DNA of 5,741 nt from Anaerolineales bacterium. Its GTDB lineage: Bacteria > Chloroflexota > Anaerolineae > Anaerolineales > E44-bin32. Positions 1 to 5,500 of this stretch are shown one piece after another. The translations under genes and the position numbers were made by a program. The stretch's first letter is position 1, and every line of letters starts with the position of its first letter. The notes under the pieces are model-generated. The model did no database searches, was not told where the DNA came from, and was given only the letters and a program-made list of their open reading frames with translations. The stretch lies in the NCBI GenBank assembly GCA_030673085.1, contig DAOVFE010000136.1, forward strand, positions 1-5,741. The letters run 5' to 3'.

Positions 1-172
1 GAATCGATATAGCTTAAATGGTTGATGGCAAAGAGGTAGGGGCCGCTGGGAGGCAAGTTTTCGCGCCCTTCTACTCGAAGGTTTGTTAGCAGAGCAAAAA
101 GGACTTTAAGGATCGAGCTTAGAAAGCTATAGAACATTCAGGGAAACCTCTATTAGAAGTGAGTGTTAATAA

Positions 173-201
173 TTGTAGGCGTTTTATGCCAGTGATACAA
201 T
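173..201 (+). promoter_or_regulatory. Probable sigma70-type promoter (extended -10) of the acetyltransferase gene
   Basis: A -10 box TACAAT (196-201) matches the consensus at five of six positions and is preceded by TG at 193-194, giving an extended -10. A weak -35 box TTGTAG (173-178) lies exactly 17 bases upstream. Transcription would begin near 208, leaving a leader of about 25 bases that carries the AAGGG ribosome site (223-227), five bases before the ATG at 233. The extended -10 could compensate for the poor -35. This is pattern matching only. Confidence 0.5.
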
Positions 202-232
202 CGAATCATCATAAATAAGCGAAAGGGCAGAC

Positions 233-1360
233 ATGGTTAAAGTCGAACGGATGGATCTAAATAATAAGGCCGATAAGCGAGAGTTCATTCAACTTGTATT
301 CCAGCTCTATAAGGATAACCCCCTATGGGTTCCGCCGATACGGACCGATGCAAAAGCACAGCTCAATCCCGAGAAGCATCCATTCTATGAGCATTCCGAG
401 GCCGCGTTCTTTCTAGCTCGGCGGAATGGCGAAGTGGTGGGTCGAATCGCGTCCATAGAAAATAAACCTTATAACCAATATCATAACAAGAAGAATGCTC
501 AGTTCTATTTCTTTGAATGCATCGAAGATTTCGAGGTTGCCGAGGTGCTCTTCGAGAAGGCGTTCGAATGGTCGAGAGGGCGCGGCCTGACTAAAATCGT
601 CGGCCCGAAGGGTCTCAGCGCCTTTGATGGCTATGGCATACTCATCGAGGGCTACGAGCACCGGCCGGCGATGACAATGATGAATTACAACCCGCCTTAC
701 TACCGCGAATTTGTAGAACGGCTTGGATTCAGCAAGGAAGTTGATTTTGTCTCCTGTTATCTCAGCCCGGATAAATATGTGCTTCCAGAGCGAATCCACC
801 GTATAGCTGAGCGGGCGAAGAAACACAGCCATCTTGAGGTGCTGCGCTTTAAAAGCAAAAAGGAGCTACTTTCCTGGGCGCCGAAGATCGGCCAGACTTA
901 TAACAAGTCATTTGTTAACAACTGGGAATATTATCCTCTGACGGATAAGGAACTCGACTTTGCGGTCGGCGATGCGCTGAGTGTAGCGGATCCGCGCCTG
1001 ATAAAGATTATTTTACATGAAGGCGAAGTAGTCGGCTTCTTGCTGGCTTTCCCGGATGTTTCAGCAGCGATACAGCGCTGTAAAGGGCGGCTGTTCCCAT
1101 TTGGAATAATCGATCTTTTAGCCGAGTTCAAACGCACAGATTGGGTGGCAGTCAACGGCGCCGGCATTCTACCTGAATTTCAGGGTCGCGGAGGAAACGC
1201 CCTACTCTATTCAGAACTACATAAAACAATCAATGAATTCGGATTTACGCACTGCGATATGACCCAGGTGGCAGAATCGGCGGTGCAGATGAGCCATGAT
1301 CTGGTAAACCTGGGTGGCGTTCCTTATAAGCGACATCGAGTTTATACTCACGATCTATAA
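233..1360 (+). CDS. GNAT-fold N-acetyltransferase-like protein (YghO-like family)
   Basis: This 375-residue soluble protein probably transfers an acyl group from acetyl-CoA; its substrate is unknown. The N-terminal half carries the conserved blocks of the YghO-like family: DNPLWVPPIR (residues 28-37), HPFYEH (49-54), a VVGRIASI strand (68-75), GPKGLSAFDGYGILIEG (124-140) and NYNPPYY (151-157). The C-terminal half contains a second acetyltransferase-like unit, with VNGAGILPEFQGRGGNAL at 307-324. There the QGRGG segment fits the Q/R-x-x-G-x-G/A pyrophosphate-binding motif of coenzyme A. The end, LGGVPYKRHRVY (360-371), is also typical of the family. The length fits a tandem-GNAT protein. The start is supported by AAGGG five bases upstream and a promoter at 173-201. 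It seems to be a single-gene unit, because a 538-base gap with a hairpin follows. Family assignment is from recalled motifs; the reaction is inferred. Confidence 0.88.
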   Translation: MVKVERMDLNNKADKREFIQLVFQLYKDNPLWVPPIRTDAKAQLNPEKHPFYEHSEAAFFLARRNGEVVGRIASIENKPYNQYHNKKNAQFYFFECIEDFEVAEVLFEKAFEWSRGRGLTKIVGPKGLSAFDGYGILIEGYEHRPAMTMMNYNPPYYREFVERLGFSKEVDFVSCYLSPDKYVLPERIHRIAERAKKHSHLEVLRFKSKKELLSWAPKIGQTYNKSFVNNWEYYPLTDKELDFAVGDALSVADPRLIKIILHEGEVVGFLLAFPDVSAAIQRCKGRLFPFGIIDLLAEFKRTDWVAVNGAGILPEFQGRGGNALLYSELHKTINEFGFTHCDMTQVAESAVQMSHDLVNLGGVPYKRHRVYTHDL

Positions 1361-1450
1361 CAGCAACGTCTTTGCATTGGCTGTAGTCGAAGCCACCGTC
1401 TTTTTGATTTACACCAGCTTCTATAGCTTTCTTATATATCGATCCATGCT

Positions 1451-1482
1451 CATCCAGGTTCCTCATTAGAAGAACCTGGATG
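1451..1482 (+). terminator. Stem-loop, possible terminator of the acetyltransferase gene
   Basis: CATCCAGGTTC (1451-1461) and GAACCTGGATG (1472-1482) form a perfect 11-base-pair stem with a 10-base loop, 91 bases after the acetyltransferase stop codon. The bases that follow (GTTGCTTATTCTCC) are only moderately T-rich, so this would be a weak intrinsic terminator. The minus-strand side has no T run. It could instead be a 3'-end stabilising hairpin. Confidence 0.45.
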
Positions 1483-1674
1483 GTTGCTTATTCTCCTATG
1501 TGGCAAGAATATGTAACTGTTATCATAGATATGTTGCATGCAAGGTATCTATATATGTGTCCTAATGGCCTGCAAATGGGGGAAGCAGCGACGGCTGCCA
1601 CGCCAGAGTTATCCATGTATGGGATGAAAAGATTATATAGATAACAAGCGTGCATCAGCTTTAAGTGTCCATCG

Positions 1675-1718
1675 TGCTGCGTATATGTGTTCGCCATCTT
1701 CTCGGTTTATACGCAGCA
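1675..1718. repeat. Inverted repeat, 11-bp arms with 22-base loop
   Basis: TGCTGCGTATA (1675-1685) is exactly complementary to TATACGCAGCA (1708-1718). The 22-base loop is long, and neither strand has a T run after the stem, so a terminator is unlikely. It lies about 90 bases upstream of the regulator promoter. It might be a second protein-binding site, a structured RNA element or the remains of a small mobile element; the sequence does not decide. Confidence 0.55.
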
Positions 1719-1807
1719 GGGATAGAGCTAATATGAAGGGATAAACTTCTAAAAAGATGCTCCAATCCTCACCCCATTTATACCGTATCCTTTCTCGTAT
1801 TTACGCT

Positions 1808-1836
1808 TTAGTTTTATTGTATTCATGACATATAAT
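1808..1836 (+). promoter_or_regulatory. Probable promoter of the WYL regulator gene
   Basis: A consensus -10 box TATAAT lies at 1831-1836. At 17-base spacing the -35 position (1808-1813) reads TTAGTT, a poor match, so activity may depend on the perfect -10 or on an activator. Transcription would begin near 1843, about 56 bases ahead of the start codon at 1899. The -10 box is buried in the palindrome 1821-1845, so a protein bound there would block RNA polymerase. Confidence 0.55.
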
Positions 1837-1845
1837 GTCATGAAT
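1821..1845. promoter_or_regulatory. Perfect 25-base palindrome, candidate operator over the -10 box
   Basis: ATTCATGACAT (1821-1831) and ATGTCATGAAT (1835-1845) are exact reverse complements around the centre ATA (1832-1834). The two half-sites are about one to two helical turns apart, as expected for a dimeric DNA-binding protein. The site covers the whole TATAAT box, the usual place for a repressor. The gene downstream encodes a helix-turn-helix regulator, so autoregulation is the simplest reading. No other copy was seen in the window, so control by an outside regulator is also possible. Confidence 0.65.
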
Positions 1846-1898
1846 CTTATTTAAGATACTATGGAACGCCGTGAATTAAACGGCTGAGGAAGAGAGAA

Positions 1899-2861
1899 AT
1901 GTCAAATACTGCCACTCGACTTATCACACTGATCATGCTTCTGCAACGCAAGCCCAATCAGAAGGCGAGCGAATTGGCAAAGGAGCTAAACGTCTCGGTA
2001 CGCACAATTCACCGCTACATCACAATGCTGGACGAGATGGGCATCCCGGTCTACTCAGAGCGCGGACCGCATGGCGGGTTTAGATTAATACGCGGCTACC
2101 GAATGCCTCCATTAATCTTTACACCTGAGGAAGCAGTCGCCGTATGTCTTGGTACCAGCATAGTAAGCGAGATATGGGGCCGAATCTACCGTGATGCCGC
2201 TCAGGGGGCGCTGGCAAAGATCGATAACGTGCTTCCGGATGAGCAGCGGGATGAGGTGGCCTGGGCGCGTCGCTCACTGCTGGCGACGGGCATGCATCGG
2301 GCTGACTTTATGCAACTGGCGCCCCTGCTGGAAGAATTGCGGAGAGCGACTCGTGAGCGGCGACGAGTCAGGATGGTCTATCGGGGGCGAAGACATCCGG
2401 AACCCACACAGCGAGACCTCGATCCTTATGCTATGGTCCTCCGTTGGGGTTGGTGGTATGTCATAGGGTACTGTCACATGCGTCGGGCAATGCGCACGTT
2501 TCGCGTGGATCGAATCATTGAAATGGAAGTAATAAACCAGACGTTTAATGTGACGGACGGGTTTGATATCCGCGAATACCTGGCGGAAGAGAATGCGGCG
2601 GAGCCGCATGTACGTGCTCAAATGCGCTTCACGCCGGATGCGGCGCTGGTCGCGAAGGATGCCCAGACGTTCTGGGAAACGATGGAAGAGCAGCCTGACG
2701 GATCAGTGGTGGTTACGTTCAGCAGTCCCAGCATCGAATGGGCGACATGGCAAGCGCTATATTATGGATCGCGAGTGACGGTATTGGCGCCGCCGGATCT
2801 GCGCCGTTTAGTGGCCGAACAGGCTCGAGCTATTGTGAAGCAATATGCATCCGCCGGATAG
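1899..2861 (+). CDS. WYL-domain transcriptional regulator (YafY/DeoR-like HTH)
   Basis: This 320-residue cytoplasmic regulator has the usual three-part layout. A winged helix-turn-helix occupies about residues 5-65, with QKASELAKELNVSVRTIHRY (21-40) as the helix-turn-helix and RGPHGGFRL (55-63) as the wing. The WYL domain spans about 140-212 and holds WWYVIGYC (185-192) and the basic FRVDRI (201-206) typical of ligand-sensing WYL folds; the W-Y-L motif itself reads W-Y-V here. A C-terminal WCX-like domain spans about 238-315. The length is normal for the family. The start is supported by GAGGA eight bases upstream. WYL domains are thought to bind nucleic-acid or nucleotide ligands; the ligand here is unknown. 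The gene is GC-rich (63-67% in sampled lines), unlike the hydrolase that follows. It probably binds the palindrome over its own promoter and may control the downstream genes. Confidence 0.93.
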   Translation: MSNTATRLITLIMLLQRKPNQKASELAKELNVSVRTIHRYITMLDEMGIPVYSERGPHGGFRLIRGYRMPPLIFTPEEAVAVCLGTSIVSEIWGRIYRDAAQGALAKIDNVLPDEQRDEVAWARRSLLATGMHRADFMQLAPLLEELRRATRERRRVRMVYRGRRHPEPTQRDLDPYAMVLRWGWWYVIGYCHMRRAMRTFRVDRIIEMEVINQTFNVTDGFDIREYLAEENAAEPHVRAQMRFTPDAALVAKDAQTFWETMEEQPDGSVVVTFSSPSIEWATWQALYYGSRVTVLAPPDLRRLVAEQARAIVKQYASAG

Positions 2862-2886
2862 CCTATTCAAGAAATGGATGGCAGAA

Positions 2887-3597
2887 ATGTCGATACTGAA
2901 ATGGTTCCCCCGCTCTTGGTTTCAAATAAAAACAAAAGAGAAAGTTATATATATCGATCCTGCTTACTTAAAAACATGCTTCGCCAATTATCCCAAAAAG
3001 ATTGAATTCACTAGTTGGCCAGATCCAATTGATGGACTGCCTGAAGAATTAGAAAAGGCTGATGTAATCCTATTAACACATCATCATAAAGATCATTGCA
3101 AGAGTGTCACTGTAAATAGACTTAAGCATGCTGATACTATAGTTATCGCTCCTAAACGCTGCATAAAAGAATTAGGCAAGGGGATAAGAGTGGTTAAGCC
3201 GGGGGATGGGATAACGGTTGGAGATTTAAGAATAAAAGCGGTACAAGCCTACAATAGCGAACAAGGAAATTCCACTCGAAAATTTCATCATAAAGGAGAT
3301 GGCGTCGGCTATGTGATAACGCTGGATGGAAAAACGATTTATCACGCCGGAGATACGGATTTCATTCCAGAGATGAGAAGATTAGGAGCTATAGATGTGG
3401 CTTTACTTCCCATTGGGGGAACCTTTACGATGGACATCCCAGAGGCTATTGAAGCTGCAATAGTAATTAAACCAAAGATTGTTATCCCCATGCATAGACT
3501 AAAAGCTAACCCTCAAGAGTTCAAGGATAGATTGGAAGAAAAGTCAAACATCAAGGTCGCTCCTTTGCAAATAGGTGAGACTTATCATTTAGTATGA
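2887..3597 (+). CDS. Metallo-beta-lactamase-fold hydrolase (UlaG-like family)
   Basis: A soluble zinc-dependent hydrolase of unknown substrate. Numbered from an in-frame ATG at 2845, the metal ligands are all present: HHHKDH (79-84, the H-x-H-x-D-H motif), a histidine pair at 148-149 before GDGVGY, HAGDTD (167-172) with the bridging aspartate, and PMH (215-217). PRSWFQIK (22-29) and YIDPAY (36-41) match the N-terminal strands. Three in-frame ATGs exist: 2845 (overlapping the regulator by 17 bases), 2878 and 2887. None has a good ribosome site. I chose 2887 because MSILKW begins just where family members usually begin, giving 236 residues; 2878 is almost as good. Translation may rely on coupling to the regulator. 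The gene is AT-rich, with many AGA, ATA and TTA codons, unlike the regulator before it, which suggests transfer from another genome. The closest proteins I recall are archaeal or anaerobe sequences; that is memory only. Confidence 0.9.
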   Translation: MSILKWFPRSWFQIKTKEKVIYIDPAYLKTCFANYPKKIEFTSWPDPIDGLPEELEKADVILLTHHHKDHCKSVTVNRLKHADTIVIAPKRCIKELGKGIRVVKPGDGITVGDLRIKAVQAYNSEQGNSTRKFHHKGDGVGYVITLDGKTIYHAGDTDFIPEMRRLGAIDVALLPIGGTFTMDIPEAIEAAIVIKPKIVIPMHRLKANPQEFKDRLEEKSNIKVAPLQIGETYHLV

Positions 3598-3619
3598 AAG
3601 CCACTACTAGGGTTCGAAT

Positions 3620-3625
3620 AAGGAG
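3620..3625 (+). promoter_or_regulatory. Ribosome binding site deciding the start of membrane protein A
   Basis: AAGGAG lies ten bases before the ATG at 3636 and inside the reading frame that would begin at 3594. The earlier ATG, which overlaps the hydrolase stop codon as ATGA, has no comparable site. This favours the 165-residue product over the 179-residue one. Confidence 0.65.
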
Positions 3626-3635
3626 ATTATTTCCA

Positions 3636-4133
3636 ATGGAATATTATGAGAACTACCCTCGCTCGATCGTCGCTATAAATTTGTTGCCTGCTCTTATAGG
3701 GCTTGCCGTCAGTCTGATAGTGTTAGCTCAACTAGGAAGCTGGGCCTGGATGGGGTATTTAGTTCTCTATCTCTTAGAGACAGGCTCTGTGCTGGCCTTT
3801 GCCTGCACCCGGTGCTGCTATTATGGCGTGAATTGCGGCATGGGTTATGGCAGAATAGCAGCCATTTTATTCAAAAAGGGCGCAGAGGAGGGATTTCACA
3901 AGGCTACTTCTCACAAGATGGCGGGAATACTCATGCTTGTCATTTTTCCGCTGCCTATTCTGGGCGGTATTGCGTTGCTAATACTGGGGTTTTCACTCTA
4001 CCGGCTGCTCTTGTTACTGGCTCTGATCGGCCTGACCGTCGCCGGCATTGTGAACCGCCCCAGGCTAGTATGCGGACATTGTAAACAGGGAGAGAGCGGC
4101 CGTTGTATGATGGCCCCACAGAAAAAGGAGTGA
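3636..4133 (+). CDS. Four-helix membrane protein with cysteine signature, copy A (unknown function)
   Basis: I do not recognise this 165-residue protein. Hydrophobic segments at about 11-31, 36-56, 95-117 and 121-139 suggest four membrane helices. The loop after helix 2 has C57-x2-C60-C61-Y-Y-x3-C67-x2-G-Y-G-R and then FKKG (79-82). The C-terminal tail has RP, then C146-G-H-C149-K and C157. With four helices both clusters lie on the side of the N-terminus, probably the cytoplasm given the lysines and arginines. They could build one metal or iron-sulfur site; that is inference. The start at 3636 is preferred because AAGGAG (3620-3625) lies ten bases upstream. An in-frame ATG at 3594 overlaps the hydrolase stop and would add 14 basic residues. 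The next gene, four bases after the stop codon starts to leave the frame, is a diverged copy with the same signature, so the two probably act together. Confidence 0.8.
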   Translation: MEYYENYPRSIVAINLLPALIGLAVSLIVLAQLGSWAWMGYLVLYLLETGSVLAFACTRCCYYGVNCGMGYGRIAAILFKKGAEEGFHKATSHKMAGILMLVIFPLPILGGIALLILGFSLYRLLLLLALIGLTVAGIVNRPRLVCGHCKQGESGRCMMAPQKKE

Positions 4134-4136
4134 CAA

Positions 4137-4649
4137 ATGACCGAGCAAGAACTGTACGAGAAAGGGTGGGAGAGTTTCCCTTGGTGGTGGATACTGCTAG
4201 AAAACCTGCTGTACTTCATTCCCTGGACTATTGCGTTTGTGGTGATGTATCCATTGCGGGTGGGCGGTGTACCTGTAGTCTCGATGGGCTACGTCGTCTT
4301 TATACTTTTCACGGCAGGATGGTTGCTGAGAGTGCATAATTGCTCTACCTGTTATTACTATAATAAATGGTGTCATTATGGTTGGGGCAAGTACACTGCA
4401 CTGATCTGCAAGAAGGACGCGGGAGACCAGGAGATGGGAATGAAACTGGCGGTAGTTTATATGATCCTGCCGCTGATTCCTATCATTGGGGCTGTTGGCG
4501 TGATTCTGCTTAATGGTTTCTCCTGGGTGCTGTTGGGTTGGATGCTTGTCTTCATTATGTTGAATTGTGTGCAGTTCGCGATAATGCGCCCTAAAGGATG
4601 CGCCCATTGCAAGAGACGCTACCAATGCCCCGGCAGCGCAGCGAAGTGA
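4137..4649 (+). CDS. Four-helix membrane protein with cysteine signature, copy B (unknown function)
   Basis: A 170-residue membrane protein, diverged from but clearly parallel to the gene just before it. Helices are predicted by eye at about 18-40, 46-66, 103-125 and 128-150. The cysteine loop reads C69-S-T-C72-Y-Y-Y-x3-C79-x2-G-W-G-K, followed by C91-K-K. The tail has MRP, then C155-A-H-C158-K and C164. Spacing within the loop (C-x2-C-x6-C) is identical in both proteins, as is the C-x-H-C-K tail, while the membrane segments share little obvious identity. That pattern suggests the cysteines are the selected part. The start is supported by AAGGAG (4125-4130) six bases upstream, placed at the end of the preceding gene, so the pair should be co-translated. 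The N-terminus is rich in tryptophan (WWW at 16-18). Function unknown; a metal-binding or electron-transfer membrane pair is only a hypothesis. Confidence 0.82.
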   Translation: MTEQELYEKGWESFPWWWILLENLLYFIPWTIAFVVMYPLRVGGVPVVSMGYVVFILFTAGWLLRVHNCSTCYYYNKWCHYGWGKYTALICKKDAGDQEMGMKLAVVYMILPLIPIIGAVGVILLNGFSWVLLGWMLVFIMLNCVQFAIMRPKGCAHCKRRYQCPGSAAK

Positions 4650-4656
4650 GTGAGAG

Positions 4657-4903
4657 TTGATCGTCAAAGAGATAGAGTGCAAGTCAATCCTCATTAAATG
4701 CGGCATTAAGGCAGTGGATGATGCTATCAACCCATTCTAAACAAATCTGCACTTGTCCTCCGCGACTTCGATCTCATCAAGCGTCTCGAAAAAGCAGAAG
4801 TGGCCTTCGCCCTCAATATGCTGGACGACGAGGTCAGGAAATGTTTTGAGCCTCACTCCTCTTGCCGATTGGTTGCACTTGGATGGATGAACGGGAAAAG
4901 GTT
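4657..4903 (+). pseudogene. Collapsed remnant of an SPL-family radical SAM protein gene
   Basis: Two pieces of one family are joined here. From a TTG at 4657, 27 codons read LIVKEIECKSILIKCG, then IKAVDDAINPF, and stop at TAA (4738-4740). This resembles the family N-terminus, which I recall as KEIECKSAL-NKSGIPGVDYSINPY followed at once by the GCSHGCxYCYA cluster-binding motif. In another frame, from about 4743, the sequence reads KSALVLRDFDLIKRLEKAEV, then LDDEVRKCFEPH and RLVALGWMNG. This resembles the family's middle part (TKSALVLRDLDLL, then TLDDEVRxxFEP, then ERLEAL). The segment between, about 80-90 residues in intact relatives by memory and including the cysteines that hold the 4Fe-4S cluster, is deleted. 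A few residues are also missing after FEPH. Everything beyond about 4903 is gone, replaced by the next gene's ribosome site. No active enzyme can be made. The N-terminal piece begins eight bases after the membrane protein stop. Confidence 0.72.
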
Positions 4904-4907
4904 AAAT

Positions 4908-5460
4908 ATGAATATAGAAGAGATAAAACTGGTTGGTTGCTGTGCGATATATTGTGGTTTGTGTGTGCACGAAGTTCCAGTCAACAGCAAAGAGTAGATG
5001 TATTGGATGTAGGTTGGGCGAACAGCGCTCCTGGTGCAGCATTTGGAGGTGCTGTGTCAAGAAGCACGGATTTGAGACTTGCGCGGAATGTGATGAATAT
5101 CCATGCGAAAGATACCAAAGAAGGTGGTCAAAAGGTTTTGAGGGTTGGAGAATTCAAAGGCAGAATCTAGAGAGAATTAAGCAAGGGGGAATTGATAATT
5201 GGCTAAAAGAGCAGAGAGAAAGACAAGCTCTAGCGGAAGAACTACTTCAGAATTACAACGAAGGGCGGTCTATGAGATTTTACTGCGATGCATGCAAAAG
5301 AATGCCAATTGATCTTGTTTATAAAGCCATTGAGGAAGCAAAGAAGCGGATGATAAGCAGTGAAGCAGAGAATTTTGATATAAAATCTAAGGCAAAGATA
5401 ATGAAGGGGATTATTAAAGATTTGGCTTTATCATCGGACATTGATTTGAGCTTAATGTGA
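4908..5460 (+). pseudogene. DUF3795-type cysteine-rich protein gene, frameshifted near its N-terminus
   Basis: The product would be a small soluble protein of about 182-184 residues, rich in cysteine and probably metal-binding; its role is unknown. It starts at ATG 4908 (AAAAGG six bases upstream) as MNIEEIKLVGCCAIYCGLC, the family's N-terminal cysteine block. It then runs into a TAG at 4995-4997. From 4969 another frame continues as TKFQSTAKSRCIGC, with CSIWRCCVKKHGFETCAEC and EYPCERY following. Next come the typical NLERIKQGGIDNWL and a C-terminal YCDACKRMPIDLVYKAIEEA, ending at TGA 5458. The break falls on a TG tract at 4960-4967. Taking out two TG units gives an uninterrupted CGLCTKFQS with family spacing. 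The rest shows no decay, so this could be a recent mutation, a sequencing error or, less likely, a switchable frame. The gene is AT-rich (32% GC near its end), unlike the next gene. Confidence 0.82.
4960..4967 (+). repeat. TG dinucleotide tract at the frameshift point
   Basis: Four TG units stand exactly where the reading frame of the DUF3795-type gene changes. Two units would give Gly-Leu-Cys-Thr-Lys-Phe, matching family spacing. Five units would also keep an open frame, with two extra residues (Val-Cys). Three units, like four, would leave the frame broken. Confidence 0.7.
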
Positions 5461-5500
5461 TGCAACGATAGACGCAAAATCAGGCAAGTGGAGGAACCTT

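Larger units (their letters stand above)
1361..1898. other. Intergenic region between acetyltransferase and WYL regulator genes
   Basis: This 538-base stretch has no convincing gene on either strand. It holds a stem-loop at 1451-1482, a 10-base palindrome TTGCATGCAA at 1534-1543, a small GCAGC/GCTGC stem at 1585-1598, a long-loop hairpin at 1675-1718, and the regulator's promoter with its palindrome at 1808-1845. Its last bases carry GAGGA (1886-1890), eight bases before the regulator ATG. Minus-strand open frames here have low-complexity or unfamiliar translations and no good ribosome site. The middle part (about 1490-1670) remains unexplained. Confidence 0.7.

Noticed and set aside
18..89. 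23-codon open frame starting MVDGKEVGAAG
   Set aside because: Too short, no visible ribosome site, no recognised peptide family.
413..832. Minus-strand 139-residue open frame opposite the acetyltransferase
   Set aside because: Antisense shadow; the + strand frame carries the family motifs.
1245..1466. Minus-strand open frame whose first 35 residues look protein-like (starts MRNLDEHGSIYKKAIEAG)
   Set aside because: The start lies inside the loop of the 1451-1482 hairpin, there is no well-spaced ribosome site, and the frame continues into the acetyltransferase gene on the opposite strand. No family recognised. It could be a fragment of a lost gene, but this cannot be supported.
1561..1620. 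GC-rich patch with a GGGGGAAGC stretch and a GCAGC/GCTGC stem, considered as a riboswitch (cobalamin or c-di-GMP type)
   Set aside because: The conserved cores of those riboswitches are not present, the stem is only five base pairs, and the regulator promoter lies downstream of it.
1488..1697. Minus-strand 69-residue open frame in the intergenic region
   Set aside because: Unfamiliar composition, no ribosome site, and it starts within the loop of the 1675-1718 inverted repeat.
3594..3635. Upstream ATG for membrane protein A, overlapping the hydrolase stop as ATGA
   Set aside because: The added 14 residues are basic and unlike the start of the paralogue, and the strong AAGGAG at 3620-3625 serves the ATG at 3636.
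4197..4730. Long minus-strand open frame opposite membrane protein B
   Set aside because: Histidine- and serine-rich antisense shadow of a well-supported + strand gene with its own ribosome site.
4933..4968. TTG start giving the second frame of the DUF3795-type gene its own N-terminus
   Set aside because: It would replace the conserved CCAIYCGLC block with an unrelated VAVRYIVVC sequence; the block in the other frame matches the family, so a frameshift explains the data better.
4862..5170. 102-residue open frame overlapping both broken genes
   Set aside because: Third-frame shadow; its translation lacks family motifs and overlaps recognisable coding text in the other two frames.
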